Source: Cytobacillus dafuensis
GTDB lineage: Bacteria; Bacillota; Bacilli; Bacillales; Cytobacillaceae
Length of the DNA: 64,000 bases
Assembly (NCBI RefSeq): GCF_007995155.1
Contig: NZ_CP042593.1
Coordinates: 3,142,001 to 3,206,000 of the forward strand
Direction: 5' to 3'
Numbering within the stretch: the stretch's first letter is position 1; each line of letters starts with the position of its first letter. A program made the position numbers and the translations under genes. Below, piece by piece: positions 10,267 through 19,928 of the stretch. Under the pieces are notes generated by a model, which saw nothing but the letters and a program-made list of their open reading frames with translations, searched no databases and was not told where the DNA came from.

Positions 10267-11085
10267 TTAAAAACCTTCCTCCACAAAAATATTTTCTGCG
10301 GGCTGATGCTGTTTTATTATAGTTTGAACTCTTTGTATCAACAGATCATTCATATTAGGGAGATTGCTTATACATGTTTGAATATTTTCATATGAAGAAT
10401 CAATGTATCGGTCACATGTAAGTACCAAAAGATGCTTTTGCTCACTGCTTAATTCTGTTTGCATATGATCTGATAATAACAACTTTTTTAACGACTCAAA
10501 AATAACAGGTGAACCACCTTGTAAAAACAGCGTCTTTTCTGCTATCAACCGTTTCATTAATAATAGATTTGAAACAAATTCACAATAATTTGGATCATCT
10601 AAATAAGTAGAAATCTTATCAAACAGGGAGTATTCAATTATTTTTATACTATTCATTAACGCATCAATATTCTCAGATTCTTTCTGGTAAACCGAGATTT
10701 TTTGTTCATTTACTTCTTTTATCCCTGTTGCTAATGAACGAATCATGTTTACATCATCTAGTTCTGCAAGCATTTTATAATATAAACCACTATAATATAC
10801 ACCTGCTAAGACAGTTAACTGTCTATTCTTAAACTGATTAGGATCTAATTTCTGATTAGAAACAAGCTCATGAGTATCAAGTGCAATTTGAATAAGCATG
10901 GTTGTTATAGCATAGTTCTTTGTTTTTTTTTCTGGAAGATTGACCTGTTCAAGAATTGAAATTAGGAGTAAAAGCTTATCTTCGTCAATAATAGGAGACT
11001 TAATATATTTAAGTAAATAAGGGTGCCGAATCTTTTCTTCGATTTGCTCCTTAACATCTGCCATTTTAACCTTTATGTCTAGCAT
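10267..11085 (-). CDS. hepS: Heptaprenyl diphosphate synthase component I
   Basis: Non-catalytic partner of HepT that sets product chain length. The 272-residue protein has no prenyltransferase DDxxD motif and is mostly helical; [14 protein letters not shown] near 175 of the coding frame's first half and [20 protein letters not shown] are typical of HEPPP synthase subunit 1. The ATG at 11085 has AGGGTG six bases upstream. Assignment rests mainly on these segments and on position before menG-hepT. Confidence 0.88.
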   Translation of the reverse strand: MLDIKVKMADVKEQIEEKIRHPYLLKYIKSPIIDEDKLLLLISILEQVNLPEKKTKNYAITTMLIQIALDTHELVSNQKLDPNQFKNRQLTVLAGVYYSGLYYKMLAELDDVNMIRSLATGIKEVNEQKISVYQKESENIDALMNSIKIIEYSLFDKISTYLDDPNYCEFVSNLLLMKRLIAEKTLFLQGGSPVIFESLKKLLLSDHMQTELSSEQKHLLVLTCDRYIDSSYENIQTCISNLPNMNDLLIQRVQTIIKQHQPAENIFVEEGF

Positions 11086-11263
11086 GCAATCACCCTTGTT
11101 TTTCCTATGTTTTCTTTATATCTCTTCTATGAATGAAATCAATAATTTTTGAATGGAATTATTTTTTGTTGTAAGCTTTGTTACATGAATATAATAATTT
11201 ACAACAAGACAGTGACAATTATATCATAACTTACTTTTTCATGATAGGCGAAATTCGGTAGAG

Positions 11264-11288
11264 CAAAAGAGTCATTTATCCTCTTTTG
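11264..11288 (-). terminator. Hairpin after mtrB
   Basis: CAAAAGAG and CTCTTTTG flank a 9-base loop, 15 bp after the mtrB stop. There is no long T tract. Confidence 0.4.
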
Positions 11289-11302
11289 TACATAAACCAA
11301 AT

Positions 11303-11539
11303 TTATTTCTTTGCTTCACTTTCAACTTCACCAAATGAGGTAAAAATCTTCGCATTTCCTCTTATTTTGACTGCAGAAGTATGTTCTGTAAACTGGGCAA
11401 TCATCACTTCTCCCTGATCAAGCTTTTCTGAATGATGAAATCTTGTATCTGATCCTCTTGTTAACCCAATTACATTAACTCCATCTTCCTGAGCTTTAAT
11501 TACTATATAATCATTACTTGTAGAATTTCTTTTCTCCAT
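11303..11539 (-). CDS. mtrB: Tryptophan RNA-binding attenuation protein (TRAP)
   Basis: Forms an 11-subunit ring that, with bound tryptophan, wraps (G/U)AG repeats in trp leader RNA. The 78 residues contain [18 protein letters not shown] and [14 protein letters not shown], preserving the tryptophan pocket and the Lys/Lys/Arg RNA-binding set known from B. subtilis. The ATG at 11539 has AAGGGTG upstream; the TTG five codons earlier is not used. It is paired with folE as in the B. subtilis mtrAB operon. No trp operon is visible in this window, so its target must lie elsewhere. Confidence 0.95.
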   Translation of the reverse strand: MEKRNSTSNDYIVIKAQEDGVNVIGLTRGSDTRFHHSEKLDQGEVMIAQFTEHTSAVKIRGNAKIFTSFGEVESEAKK

Positions 11540-11605
11540 AATAACACCCTTCAAGGTTTTTTTAGCGTGATAAAGGAGTATTCCTATATTTTTGCTTTTA
11601 TTTGA

Positions 11606-12172
11606 TTAAAATTTTATTAAAGATAGTACTTCAGCTCGAGCTTTTTCATCTTCTGCAAATTTCCCTCTAACCGCAGTGGTAACTGTTAAAGATCCAGGCT
11701 TTTTTACTCCACGCATTGTCATACACATATGCTCAGCTTCAACTACCACCATGGCCCCATGTGGACTAAGCTTCTCCATTATTGCATCTACCACAGTAGA
11801 TGTAATACGTTCCTGCAACTGGGGACGTTTAGCAACGGCTTCGACTGCTCTAGCCAATTTACTTAAACCTGTCACCTTTCCATTACGTGGAATATAGGCC
11901 ACATGCGCTTTTCCAAAAAAAGGTACAAGATGATGCTCGCACATTGAATAAAATGGGATATCTTTCACTAAAACCAATTCTTCATGATCCTCACTAAAAA
12001 TAGTTTCAAAATATTCCTTAGGATCTTGGTTCAACCCCATAAATACTTCTTCGTACATTTTTGCAACTCTTTTTGGTGTATCAAGTAATCCTTCTCTATC
12101 AGGATCTTCTCCCACCGCTTCTAATATTAAACGTACTGCATTTTCAATCTGCGCACGATTTACATTTGCCAT
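11606..12172 (-). CDS. folE: GTP cyclohydrolase I
   Basis: Converts GTP to dihydroneopterin triphosphate for folate (mtrA in B. subtilis). The 188-residue protein contains [19 protein letters not shown], the zinc-ligand segment [10 protein letters not shown] and HMCMTMRGV with the second cysteine. Two adjacent ATGs exist; the second, at 12172, has GAGGAGG at better spacing. It is cotranscribed with mtrB, 66 bp apart. Confidence 0.96.
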   Translation of the reverse strand: MANVNRAQIENAVRLILEAVGEDPDREGLLDTPKRVAKMYEEVFMGLNQDPKEYFETIFSEDHEELVLVKDIPFYSMCEHHLVPFFGKAHVAYIPRNGKVTGLSKLARAVEAVAKRPQLQERITSTVVDAIMEKLSPHGAMVVVEAEHMCMTMRGVKKPGSLTVTTAVRGKFAEDEKARAEVLSLIKF

Positions 12173-12280
12173 CATACTTCCTCCTCAAAATCACAACTTT
12201 CTCAAACTCCAATATTTCCATATTAGCATATTATTTTCTAAACAAGCAAAAATGAAATGCGGATGCCAAATGGAAACTCA

Positions 12281-12310
12281 ACTATACACTCCAATTCCTA
12301 GAAAAAGCAA
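12281..12310 (-). promoter_or_regulatory. Candidate SigA promoter for folE-mtrB
   Basis: On minus, TTGCTT and TATAGT are separated by 18 bases, about 110 bp before folE. Confidence 0.45.
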
Positions 12311-12401
12311 ACACTTTTCCTTTCTGGATTCATATTGCTTCCGTAGGATACTTGATCCTGATTCGAACATCGGTGTCTGCTTTTTCAATGCAAATCAAAG
12401 T

Positions 12402-12430
12402 AAAAAAAAAACCGCGAAAATTCGCGGTTT
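12402..12430 (-). terminator. hbs terminator
   Basis: ACCGCGAA-AATTCGCGGT stem followed on minus by nine consecutive T residues, 35 bp past the hbs stop. Confidence 0.9.
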
Positions 12431-12464
12431 TAATTCAATGCTTACTTTAAGCACTCATATGTAC

Positions 12465-12737
12465 TTATTTAACAGCATCTTTCAATGCTTTACCTGGTTT
12501 GAAAGCAGGAACTTTGCTTGCAGCGATTTCGATTTCTTCACCAGTTTGTGGGTTGCGCCCTTTACGTGCAGCACGCTCACGAACCTCAAAGTTACCAAAA
12601 CCAATCAATTGTACTTTATCACCAGTTTTTAATGCATCTAAGATTGCATCAAATACTGCATCAACTGCTTTAGTAGCATCTTTCTTAGAAAGCTCACTGC
12701 TTTCTGCAACTACGTTAATTAGTTCTGTCTTGTTCAT
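12465..12737 (-). CDS. hbs: DNA-binding protein HU
   Basis: Histone-like homodimer that bends and compacts DNA. The 90 residues carry the HU signature [19 protein letters not shown] followed by [12 protein letters not shown]. The start ATG at 12737 has the very strong GGAGGAGGTG, consistent with abundant expression; a 23-codon upstream extension is rejected. It sits between spoIVA and folE, as in B. subtilis, with a long leader. Confidence 0.97.
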   Translation of the reverse strand: MNKTELINVVAESSELSKKDATKAVDAVFDAILDALKTGDKVQLIGFGNFEVRERAARKGRNPQTGEEIEIAASKVPAFKPGKALKDAVK

Positions 12738-12948
12738 GTCTTTCACCTCCTCCCAAAATAATATAAACCCAATAATATTAAGCATTCTACTTACATTTGT
12801 AAACAAAATTACTGAAATCTAAACATTGCAATGTATTTTTGTTTAACAAGCCCAATAATAAATCAAAAACGGAAAGTTTTCAATCTATTTTTATTAAAAA
12901 GCCTTTAATAATAAGGGTTTAAAGTATTACAACAGTAATTCTGTTAAA

Positions 12949-12977
12949 AGATTATCACAATCATTTGCTGTTATCAA
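12949..12977 (-). promoter_or_regulatory. Candidate SigA promoter for hbs
   Basis: On minus, TTGATA, 17 bases, TAATCT. It lies about 210 bp before the hbs ATG, implying a long untranslated leader. The rest of the 12738-13107 gap is AT-rich with one GCCAAGTCC repeat copy near 13080 and no gene. Confidence 0.5.
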
Positions 12978-13107
12978 GAATAATTCACGTTTTAATGGGA
13001 AATATATCTTATTTTAACGATATTGTAACAAGTTTACCTTAAAACTTTAGTCTTAAATAGCATTAGTAAACCTTGGTGTTCGCCAAGTCCTTTTTGGGCT
13101 AAAAGAA

Positions 13108-13130
13108 AAAGACCCCAAATAGGAGTCTTT
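13108..13130 (-). terminator. spoIVA terminator
   Basis: AAGACTCC and GGGGTCTT stem with TTTTTCTTTT on minus. It overlaps the last codons of spoIVA. Confidence 0.65.
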
Positions 13131-14607
13131 ATAAAATAATTGCGATTAATCCACCTGAGCCTTCGTTAATAATTCTTTCTAACGTCTCTTTTAATTTATA
13201 TCTTGCATTTTCAGGCATCATGGAAAGTTTCGCCTGAATTCCTTCCCTAACAATTGAGCTTAGGCTCCGTCCAAATATATCAGAATTCCATATGGATAAA
13301 GGATCATCTTCAAAATCCTGCATCAAATATCGAACAAGTTCTTCACTTTGTTTCTCAGTTCCAATAATTGGCGAAAACTCCGATTCCACATCCACTTTAA
13401 TCATATGAATGGATGGTGCAACAGCTTTTAATCTTACACCAAATCTTGAGCCATGTCGTGTGATTTCTGGCTCATCAAGACTCATATCTGCAAGCGATGG
13501 AGCAGCAATTCCATAGCCAGTTTGTTTGACCATTTTCAATGCATCTGAGATTTGATCATACTCTGTTTTTGCATGAGCAAAATCCTGCATTAACTCTAAT
13601 AAATGATCTTTCCCTCGAATTTCAACGCCAACTATTTCTTTTAAAACTTCATCGTAGAGATCATCTGGAGCGAATAGATCAATTTCTGCAACTCCCTGCC
13701 CCATTTCTATACCAGCTAAGCCTGCACGGTCAATAAATTCAAAATCACTGAATTGATGAACGACCCTATCAACGTCCCTTAATCGCCTAATATCTTTAAC
13801 AGTTTCTTTAACTGCTTCTTTATAGCTCTCTCTCAGCCAATGATCTTCACGTAAAACCATTACCCAGCTTGGAAGGTTTACATTCACCTCAAGCACTGGA
13901 AACTCATAAAGAGCTTCTCTCATAACATTAAAAACATCTGATTCTCGCATACTTTCGACACTCATCGCAATAACTGGAATATCGTACTTTTCTGCCAATT
14001 CTTTTTTTAGTGCATCGGTGTTTGGGTGATGAGGTTGAACACTATTTATAATCATTATGAAAGGTTTACCAACCTCTTTTAGTTCATTTATTACTCTTTC
14101 CTCGGCTTCTAAATAATTCTTCCGAGGGATCTCCCCAATCGTTCCATCTGTTGTAATTACAACACCAATTGTGGAATGCTCTTGTATTACTTTTCTAGTT
14201 CCTATTTCCGCAGCTTCATGAAATGGAATAGGCTCTTCATACCATGGAGTATTAATCATTCGAGGACCATTTTCATCCTCATATCCTTTCGCACCTGGAA
14301 CCGTATAACCTACACAATCAACTAATCGAATGTTTACATCCAAGCCTTCATCGACATGGACTGAAGCGGCTTGGTTAGGTACAAATTTAGGCTCAGTTGT
14401 CATAATTGTCTTTCCGGCTGCACTTTGAGGGAGTTCATCCTGGGTGCGAGCACGGTCAGCTTCATTACTCATATTAGGCAAAACAACTAATTCCATAAAT
14501 TTTTTAATAAAAGTTGATTTACCTGTACGCACAGCTCCAACTACTCCGAAATATATATCGCCGCCTGTTCTTTCGGCAATATCTTTAAAAATATCTACCT
14601 TTTCCAA
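13129..14607 (-). CDS. spoIVA: Stage IV sporulation protein A, coat basement ATPase
   Basis: Polymerises on the outer forespore membrane to form the basement layer of the coat and is required for cortex assembly. It has 492 residues, the normal length. The P-loop is GAVRTGKST at 24-32 and D97 lies in the Walker-B-like VDCVG. The C-terminus ends GSGGLIAIIL, the membrane/SpoVM-interacting end. Start is TTG at 14607 with GGGAGGGGA upstream. It is a single gene between yphF and hbs. Confidence 0.97.
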   Translation of the reverse strand: MEKVDIFKDIAERTGGDIYFGVVGAVRTGKSTFIKKFMELVVLPNMSNEADRARTQDELPQSAAGKTIMTTEPKFVPNQAASVHVDEGLDVNIRLVDCVGYTVPGAKGYEDENGPRMINTPWYEEPIPFHEAAEIGTRKVIQEHSTIGVVITTDGTIGEIPRKNYLEAEERVINELKEVGKPFIMIINSVQPHHPNTDALKKELAEKYDIPVIAMSVESMRESDVFNVMREALYEFPVLEVNVNLPSWVMVLREDHWLRESYKEAVKETVKDIRRLRDVDRVVHQFSDFEFIDRAGLAGIEMGQGVAEIDLFAPDDLYDEVLKEIVGVEIRGKDHLLELMQDFAHAKTEYDQISDALKMVKQTGYGIAAPSLADMSLDEPEITRHGSRFGVRLKAVAPSIHMIKVDVESEFSPIIGTEKQSEELVRYLMQDFEDDPLSIWNSDIFGRSLSSIVREGIQAKLSMMPENARYKLKETLERIINEGSGGLIAIIL

Positions 14608-14646
14608 GTGATCCCCTCCCGAATCTGTGGGATAATATTATCCTAT

Positions 14647-14697
14647 CTATTATGTTTGGACAGTATATGTTTATGACGTTGTCCTATCTCGATATGA
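14647..14697 (-). promoter_or_regulatory. Two overlapping SigE-like promoters for spoIVA
   Basis: On minus, TCATATC-N15-CATAAACA and TCATAAA-N15-CATAATAG resemble SigE -35/-10 boxes in tandem, 40-90 bp before spoIVA. Tandem mother-cell promoters are known for this gene in B. subtilis. The match is by eye. Confidence 0.4.
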
Positions 14698-14783
14698 CAG
14701 TTTTTATAATTAATTACCCCTCTTTGTAATCTTTTTCTTCCTTATTTTGCTGTTCATTTACATTTAATGTTAAAATTATAAAT

Positions 14784-14825
14784 AAAAAACCCTTCTCCTA
14801 CAATATATTTTGCAGAAGAAGGGTT
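14784..14825 (-). terminator. yphF terminator
   Basis: AACCCTTCT and AGAAGGGTT stem followed on minus by TTTTTTATTT. Confidence 0.7.
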
Positions 14826-14829
14826 ATGC

Positions 14830-15543
14830 CTATTTCACCAAAAAGATTGGTTTATTTGTTTTTTCATCAATTGTATATGGTAATGAATATGCGGGAACAA
14901 AGACTGAATCTTCAACTAGTATGTTCCTGATATCATCTCCTGGTTTATATGAATGATCTTGATTTTGCAATGCTTCATAAAGATCGCTTGTATAATCAAC
15001 ATAAACCTCAGCATCACCTGTGATTACAAAAGGAAGATTTCTGCCACTAAAAGGACTGAGGGCAACTGGATCTTCTTTATATCCCATTTTTTTATAATCT
15101 AATGTAAAAACATTACCTTCGATGTGTTCCTTATATGGTGGGTACTCAAATGACTTCATTCTCAATTTTATTTCACGAATAGTTTCAGCCATTCTTAAAT
15201 CTAACAGTTTTACTTTAGGATCGGTTTCAGCATCAACAAGAACATATTGAAATACACCGCCTGATTCATATGCATTTCCAGGAGCCTCAGCCATATACTG
15301 CGGCACTAATTTCTTAAAATCAATCGGGTATTTTTGGTATATTGGGGTCGACTGATCTTTTGTTTTTATTGGCAGTAGACCATTATTTTCTTCTTTATAC
15401 TGATTTACAGCTGTTTGTACAGCTTGAACCTGATCTTTATATGGAATTTTATTTTGTGATAAATTTTCTTTTGGATACATGCATCCAGCAAGAATAGGAA
15501 TTAATAAAACTAACATACTTAAAAGCCGTAAACCTTTTTTCAT
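14830..15543 (-). CDS. yphF: YphF-like lipoprotein
   Basis: A 237-residue secreted lipoprotein of unknown role. The start MKKGLRLL is followed by a hydrophobic stretch and the lipobox ILAGC with C21 as the lipidated cysteine. The mature part is soluble and rich in charged residues; no known catalytic motif is seen. The ATG at 15543 has AAAGGG nine bases upstream; the frame is open 41 codons further but without ribosome site or plausible signal. Position after yphE and before spoIVA matches B. subtilis yphF. Confidence 0.8.
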   Translation of the reverse strand: MKKGLRLLSMLVLLIPILAGCMYPKENLSQNKIPYKDQVQAVQTAVNQYKEENNGLLPIKTKDQSTPIYQKYPIDFKKLVPQYMAEAPGNAYESGGVFQYVLVDAETDPKVKLLDLRMAETIREIKLRMKSFEYPPYKEHIEGNVFTLDYKKMGYKEDPVALSPFSGRNLPFVITGDAEVYVDYTSDLYEALQNQDHSYKPGDDIRNILVEDSVFVPAYSLPYTIDEKTNKPIFLVK

Positions 15544-15634
15544 TTCAATCAACCCTTTTAGACTATGTATCAATTTATTTAGTAATGGCTCGCCTAATAC
15601 TAAGCTCCTTTTAGCAAGTAACTTCCCGTACAAT

Positions 15635-15835
15635 TTAATCACTGGTAGGGCCGCTAAAGACAACAAGAAAGATTATTATTCCTGATACAATCATTAAAAT
15701 ATAGGCGATAAGTGCTGATATGAACTTTAATATTCCACTTAACTTATAACGGCTTAAATAAATCATTAAAATAGAAATAAACATGAAGGCCATTGAAGCA
15801 AGTGATATCCACATTTTCATTAATGACGGTGACAT
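15635..15835 (-). CDS. yphE: DUF2768 small membrane protein YphE
   Basis: A 66-residue protein with two predicted membrane helices (about 8-28 and 37-61) joined by a short basic segment SRYKLSG. The ATG at 15835 has AAGGAG eight bases upstream. Function is unknown; the family occurs in spore formers at this place before yphF, which it precedes by 91 bp. Confidence 0.8.
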   Translation of the reverse strand: MSPSLMKMWISLASMAFMFISILMIYLSRYKLSGILKFISALIAYILMIVSGIIIFLVVFSGPTSD

Positions 15836-15920
15836 TGATTCCACTCCTTTTTCCGAATAGTATTATAACATACCCCTTATCAGATTGAAAAAGAAACTAC
15901 TCTAAGCGAGTAGAATATGT

Positions 15921-16200
15921 ATAAAGTGAAACTTCCATCAGTGGGGATTTTCCGACGCACAGTACGTGCTAGTGCCGACGTTGCCACAGGACGTGGAGTT
16001 CTTAGTCGGCTTCATCCCCCACTGATAGTTAGTTGCGGCCCACAGGAAGTGGGTCACGCAGACGTTGCCACACGATGTGGCGCTTTTAGTCTGTGTTCAT
16101 TTTATAGGCCTTTACGAGCAGTTGATCCCCCCACTTAGGTTTCTTTGATTCTCTCGCAAACTTGAAGTGGGGGTCATACTGCCCGTTAATCTGCGATAAA
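15921..16200 (+). repeat. Structured dispersed repeat, copy A (long variant)
   Basis: About 280 bp sharing both ends with the copies at 54757 and 58617: it opens ATAAAGTGAAACTTCCATC and closes CTGCCCGTTAATCTGCGAT. The left stem (ATCAGTGGGG with CCCCACTGAT) carries an inserted sub-hairpin, GCCGAC...GTCGGC. The right stem pairs CCCCCACTT with AAGTGGGGG. It encodes no convincing protein. The two-hairpin layout resembles the ends of IS200/IS605-type elements without transposase, which is inference. Confidence 0.7.
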
Positions 16201-16201
16201 C

Positions 16202-16245
16202 AAAAAAAGGCTAAGCTAAAGAAGGGGCCGTTCTTTAACTTAGCC
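16202..16245 (-). terminator. gpsA terminator
   Basis: GGCTAAG.TAAAGAA and TTCTTTA.CTTAGCC form a 14-bp stem with one bulge, followed on minus by TTTTTTTG. It lies 109 bp after gpsA. Confidence 0.75.
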
Positions 16246-16353
16246 GGGTGACTAAATAACCCACACACTCTGTTCATTTCACCAGTTTGCTTCGTTGCAT
16301 TGTATGCATCAAGAGGCTTTCGCGCATCCTCGAATGCCTATATTTCAAAAATA

Positions 16354-17424
16354 TTAGCGATTATCTCCATTCACAAAATTCAAATCGCCTTCAAGTACGT
16401 TTGTAAGATCCTCCATCTCATTCTTTTTACCACGTGCCATCAAAAGATCTACTGCATCCTTTGCATTCACATCATTAAAAAGCACATCATAAAGAACATC
16501 GGTAATCGGCATATTTACATCATATTTTTCGGCTAATTGTTTAGCGGCCTTTGTAGTTCTTACACCTTCGACTACCATTCCTATATTATCTAAAACCTCT
16601 TGAAGCTTATGACCTTTACCGAGTAAATTACCTGCTCTCCAATTTCGTGAGTGTACGCTTGTACATGTCGCAATTAAGTCTCCGATACCCGTTAATCCTG
16701 AAAAGGTAAGCGGACTTGCTCCCATTTTTATTCCTAAACGAGCAATTTCAGCTAATCCTCTTGTGATTAAGGCAGCTTTCGCATTATCACCATATCCTAA
16801 TCCATCTGTAATACCAGCTGCAAGTGCAATAATATTCTTCAATGCTCCACCGATTTCAACACCGACAAGGTCTGGATTTGTGTATACCCTGAAATTCTGA
16901 TTAATAAATAAGTCTTGAATTTTTTCAGCAGCATTCATATTTTTCGATGAAACAGTAACAGTTGTAGGATGACGTAAACTAACTTCCTCAGCATGGCTCG
17001 GTCCTGAAAGAACAACTACACTATCCAAAATATTGACGGAAAATTCTTGTTCAATCATCTCAGATATACGGAGTAAAGTATCAGGCTCAATTCCTTTGCT
17101 AACATGGACAACTGTAAGCGGTTCTTTTCTAATAGAGTTGATCTTCCTAATTACTTCACGAATCGCTTTTGTTGGGACAGCTAGTACCATTGTATTAACA
17201 CCTTCTAATGCTTCCTCTAGATGTGAAAAACCAATAATTCCTTCTGGAAGAAGTACTTCAGGTAAATACTTTTTATTTGTTTGATATTCATTGATTTCAT
17301 TTATTTGGTTTGGATTATGCCCCCAAAGGCGAACTTCATGTCCATTATCCGCTAATACCATGGCTAATGCAGTTCCCCAGCTACCTGCTCCAATGACAGC
17401 AACACTTTCTGTCATTCGCTCCAT
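16354..17424 (-). CDS. gpsA: Glycerol-3-phosphate dehydrogenase [NAD(P)+]
   Basis: Reduces dihydroxyacetone phosphate to sn-glycerol 3-phosphate for phospholipids. The 356-residue protein starts with the dinucleotide fold [10 protein letters not shown], has [20 protein letters not shown] and the catalytic-lysine region [17 protein letters not shown]. The ATG at 17424 has AAAGGTAG upstream; an in-frame ATG three codons later is possible. It follows der by 70 bp, the conserved order. Confidence 0.96.
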   Translation of the reverse strand: MERMTESVAVIGAGSWGTALAMVLADNGHEVRLWGHNPNQINEINEYQTNKKYLPEVLLPEGIIGFSHLEEALEGVNTMVLAVPTKAIREVIRKINSIRKEPLTVVHVSKGIEPDTLLRISEMIEQEFSVNILDSVVVLSGPSHAEEVSLRHPTTVTVSSKNMNAAEKIQDLFINQNFRVYTNPDLVGVEIGGALKNIIALAAGITDGLGYGDNAKAALITRGLAEIARLGIKMGASPLTFSGLTGIGDLIATCTSVHSRNWRAGNLLGKGHKLQEVLDNIGMVVEGVRTTKAAKQLAEKYDVNMPITDVLYDVLFNDVNAKDAVDLLMARGKKNEMEDLTNVLEGDLNFVNGDNR

Positions 17425-17494
17425 TAGATCACTACCTTTTATTGATATTTGTTCAGCTTTCGCTTTGCTCTTTCAAGATTCAGAGATGGTCCGA

Positions 17495-18805
17495 TTATTT
17501 TCGTTCTCTTGCAAATATCTTAATAGGTGTTCCTTCAAAGCCGAAAGCATCTCTAATTCGATTTTCTATAAAACGCTCATAAGAAAAATGCATTAATTCA
17601 GGCTCATTCACAAACACAACAAAAGTCGGCGGCTTAACAGCGACTTGTGTCGTATAGTATATTTTTAAGCGTCTACCCTTATCCGTAGGTGTTGGATTCA
17701 TTGCAACCGCATCCATAATTACATCATTAAGGACACTTGTGTCAACACGTAATGAATGGTTTTCACTAGCTGTATTAATCATCGGTATAAGTGTATGAAT
17801 TCGTTTTTTGGTTTTAGCAGAAAGGAATACAATTGGTGCGTAATCAAGGAAAAGAAAATGTTCTCGTATTTTTTGCTCAAACTCCTTCATGGTCTTTTCA
17901 TCTTTTTCAACAGCATCCCACTTATTTACAACAATGACTACCGCTCTTCCTGCTTCATGTGCATATCCTGCAATCCGCTTGTCCTGCTCAATGATACCTT
18001 CCTCACCATCAATCACTACAAGAACTACATCCGAACGTTCAATTGCCCTTAAAGCGCGAAGAACACTATATTTCTCGGTTGTTTCATATACCTTACCTTT
18101 TTTACGCATTCCTGCTGTATCTATGATGACATACTTTTCTCCATTATAAGTTAGCTGTGAATCGATTGCATCTCTCGTAGTACCGGCAACATTACTAACA
18201 ATTACACGATCTTCACCTAAAATTGCATTAACAAGAGATGATTTACCTACATTTGGTCTTCCAATTAAGGAGAATTTAATAACATCATCTTCATAATCTT
18301 TTTGTCCATGTTTAGGAAAATGCTTAGCTGCTTCATCTAGTAAATCACCTAATCCTAACCCATGTGAACCTGAAATAGGAAATGGCTCTCCAAATCCTAA
18401 AGCATAGAAATCATAAATTTGATCTCTCATTTCTGGATTATCAATTTTATTAACCCCAAGTACGACAGGCTTTTTTGCCCTATAAAGGATCTTGGCCACT
18501 TCCTCGTCGGCAGCCGTCACCCCTTCTCTTCCATTTGTTAGGAAAACAATGACATCCGCTTCATCAATAGCAATTTCTGCCTGTTGCCGAATTTGCTCTA
18601 GAAACGGCTCGTCTCCAATATCAATCCCACCGGTATCAATAATATTAAAATCATGATTTAACCATTCTCCTGAACTGTATATACGATCCCTAGTAACACC
18701 AGGAATATCCTCAACAATAGAAATTCGTTCTCCGACAATTCTGTTAAAAATTGTTGATTTTCCTACGTTTGGACGTCCGACAATTGCCACTACCGGTTTT
18801 GCCAT
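17495..18805 (-). CDS. der: Ribosome biogenesis GTPase Der (EngA)
   Basis: Tandem-GTPase needed for 50S subunit maturation. The first G1 motif, GRPNVGKST, is at 10-18, with DIPGVTRD and DTGG; the second domain has [10 protein letters not shown] near 182 and [10 protein letters not shown]-terminal KH-like domain ends the 436 residues. The ATG at 18805 has AAGGGTGATG upstream and yields the canonical [10 protein letters not shown] start; 19 upstream codons are rejected. Confidence 0.97.
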   Translation of the reverse strand: MAKPVVAIVGRPNVGKSTIFNRIVGERISIVEDIPGVTRDRIYSSGEWLNHDFNIIDTGGIDIGDEPFLEQIRQQAEIAIDEADVIVFLTNGREGVTAADEEVAKILYRAKKPVVLGVNKIDNPEMRDQIYDFYALGFGEPFPISGSHGLGLGDLLDEAAKHFPKHGQKDYEDDVIKFSLIGRPNVGKSSLVNAILGEDRVIVSNVAGTTRDAIDSQLTYNGEKYVIIDTAGMRKKGKVYETTEKYSVLRALRAIERSDVVLVVIDGEEGIIEQDKRIAGYAHEAGRAVVIVVNKWDAVEKDEKTMKEFEQKIREHFLFLDYAPIVFLSAKTKKRIHTLIPMINTASENHSLRVDTSVLNDVIMDAVAMNPTPTDKGRRLKIYYTTQVAVKPPTFVVFVNEPELMHFSYERFIENRIRDAFGFEGTPIKIFARERK

Positions 18806-18884
18806 GAACATCACCCTTTCATTTGAAATGCTAAAAGCGCCTTCGAAATAATCCGAGGACAACTAACTAGTACCTATCAAATAA

Positions 18885-18911
18885 ACCCTTCTTTTATTTT
18901 TGTAGAAGGGT
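18885..18911 (-). terminator. yphA terminator-like hairpin
   Basis: ACCCTTCT and AGAAGGGT around a T-rich loop between yphA and der; minus-strand T run is short (TTTATTTG). Confidence 0.45.
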
Positions 18912-19003
18912 CTAACTTCATTATCTTATCAAAGCAATACAAGGCTCGCAATGAAAAACTTGGAATATCGATCAGCGTTTCACAATTTTGACCATTTTTT
19001 CAG

Positions 19004-19612
19004 TTATGATAATTTTTGTTTCTCTTTTTCAATTTGATTCAAGTGTTTCTCATAGAAAGTTGACAAGTATTCCAATCCATTCCATGCAGCAATTATTATT
19101 GTTGAGAGAGCAATAACATCTAAAAAAGCAAATGAGCCAATGACATGAGGAAATGTATATTTTTTTAGGATAAGTGCATATAGAAATTCCCCTTGAATTG
19201 AGCCAAATAAGATAATAAAGATACGATATAACTTATTTGTCTGTAAGACAATGGATAAAGATATTAATAATACAGTAAGCATCCAAATTCTTGGAACAAT
19301 AATCCAAACAGGATCATATAACTCAAATAAATGAAAGCAGACATAGGAAAGCATAATGATAAATGAGCAAAATAATAAATGAGCTGCTATTAGTTTTTTC
19401 ATTCGAACTATGACTATGAATAAAGGAATGACGAGTATTAAACTTGCTAACGATATTTCCATATCAAACAGAAAAAAGGAATACGGTGAAAAAATAATTA
19501 GTAATAAAATCCAAATTGATTGTCTTAACCTATTTATATGTTTTTTTTTCAACATAAAGGTGGCAATAACCCAAAAAAACCATGCAATCCAGTAAAATGT
19601 TAAACCTTCCAT
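19004..19612 (-). CDS. yphA: YphA-like integral membrane protein
   Basis: A 202-residue protein with about six hydrophobic helices and a charged C-terminal tail (KHLNQIEKEKQKLS). The ATG at 19612 has GGAGGTGG upstream. No catalytic or transport motif is recognised. Identity rests on size, topology and position before der-gpsA, where B. subtilis has yphA. Confidence 0.7.
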   Translation of the reverse strand: MEGLTFYWIAWFFWVIATFMLKKKHINRLRQSIWILLLIIFSPYSFFLFDMEISLASLILVIPLFIVIVRMKKLIAAHLLFCSFIIMLSYVCFHLFELYDPVWIIVPRIWMLTVLLISLSIVLQTNKLYRIFIILFGSIQGEFLYALILKKYTFPHVIGSFAFLDVIALSTIIIAAWNGLEYLSTFYEKHLNQIEKEKQKLS

Positions 19613-19742
19613 TTATCATCCACCTCCTAACATTCCCATTATGACACTTATCAATGTACTTTAGTCATAAGGAAACGAGATTTGATGGAATCATTTTATT
19701 TTCTTGTTGCAAACTACATCTTAAGAAAGGTAGGTGTACAAA

Positions 19743-19880
19743 ATGGGAAGAGATCGACAAGAAATGAAACTTAAAAAAAGTAAAAGAGTAGAATCGGACA
19801 GAGATCATGCTCTTCATTATCCCGGCGCTACAAAGTTGCAAAGTCCTGAAGAAGCTAGAGAATTGAATAATAATAAATAA
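19743..19880 (+). CDS. ypzI: YpzI family small protein
   Basis: A 45-residue hydrophilic protein starting MGRDRQEMKLKKSKRVES, with HYPGATKL and SPEEARELN toward the end, the pattern of the Bacillus YpzI family of unknown function. The ribosome site is AAGAAAGG shortly before the ATG. It runs opposite to its neighbours and shares a terminator with fni. Confidence 0.8.
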   Translation: MGRDRQEMKLKKSKRVESDRDHALHYPGATKLQSPEEARELNNNK

Positions 19881-19891
19881 AAATAAATGTA

Positions 19892-19922
19892 AAAGGGGCT
19901 GTCTTATGGGACAGCCCCTTTT
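19892..19922. terminator. Bidirectional terminator between ypzI and fni
   Basis: AAAGGGGCTGTC and GACAGCCCCTTTTT make a perfect 12-bp stem with T runs on both strands. Confidence 0.9.
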
Positions 19923-19928
19923 TATGGC

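Noticed and set aside
12252..12822. Plus-strand ORFs covering hbs
   Set aside because: They run antisense to the strongly supported HU gene, have no ribosome sites and read through its terminator.
15917..16138. 73-codon plus-strand ORF inside repeat copy A
   Set aside because: Its frame is not kept in copies B and C, which suggests it is a by-product of the palindromes.
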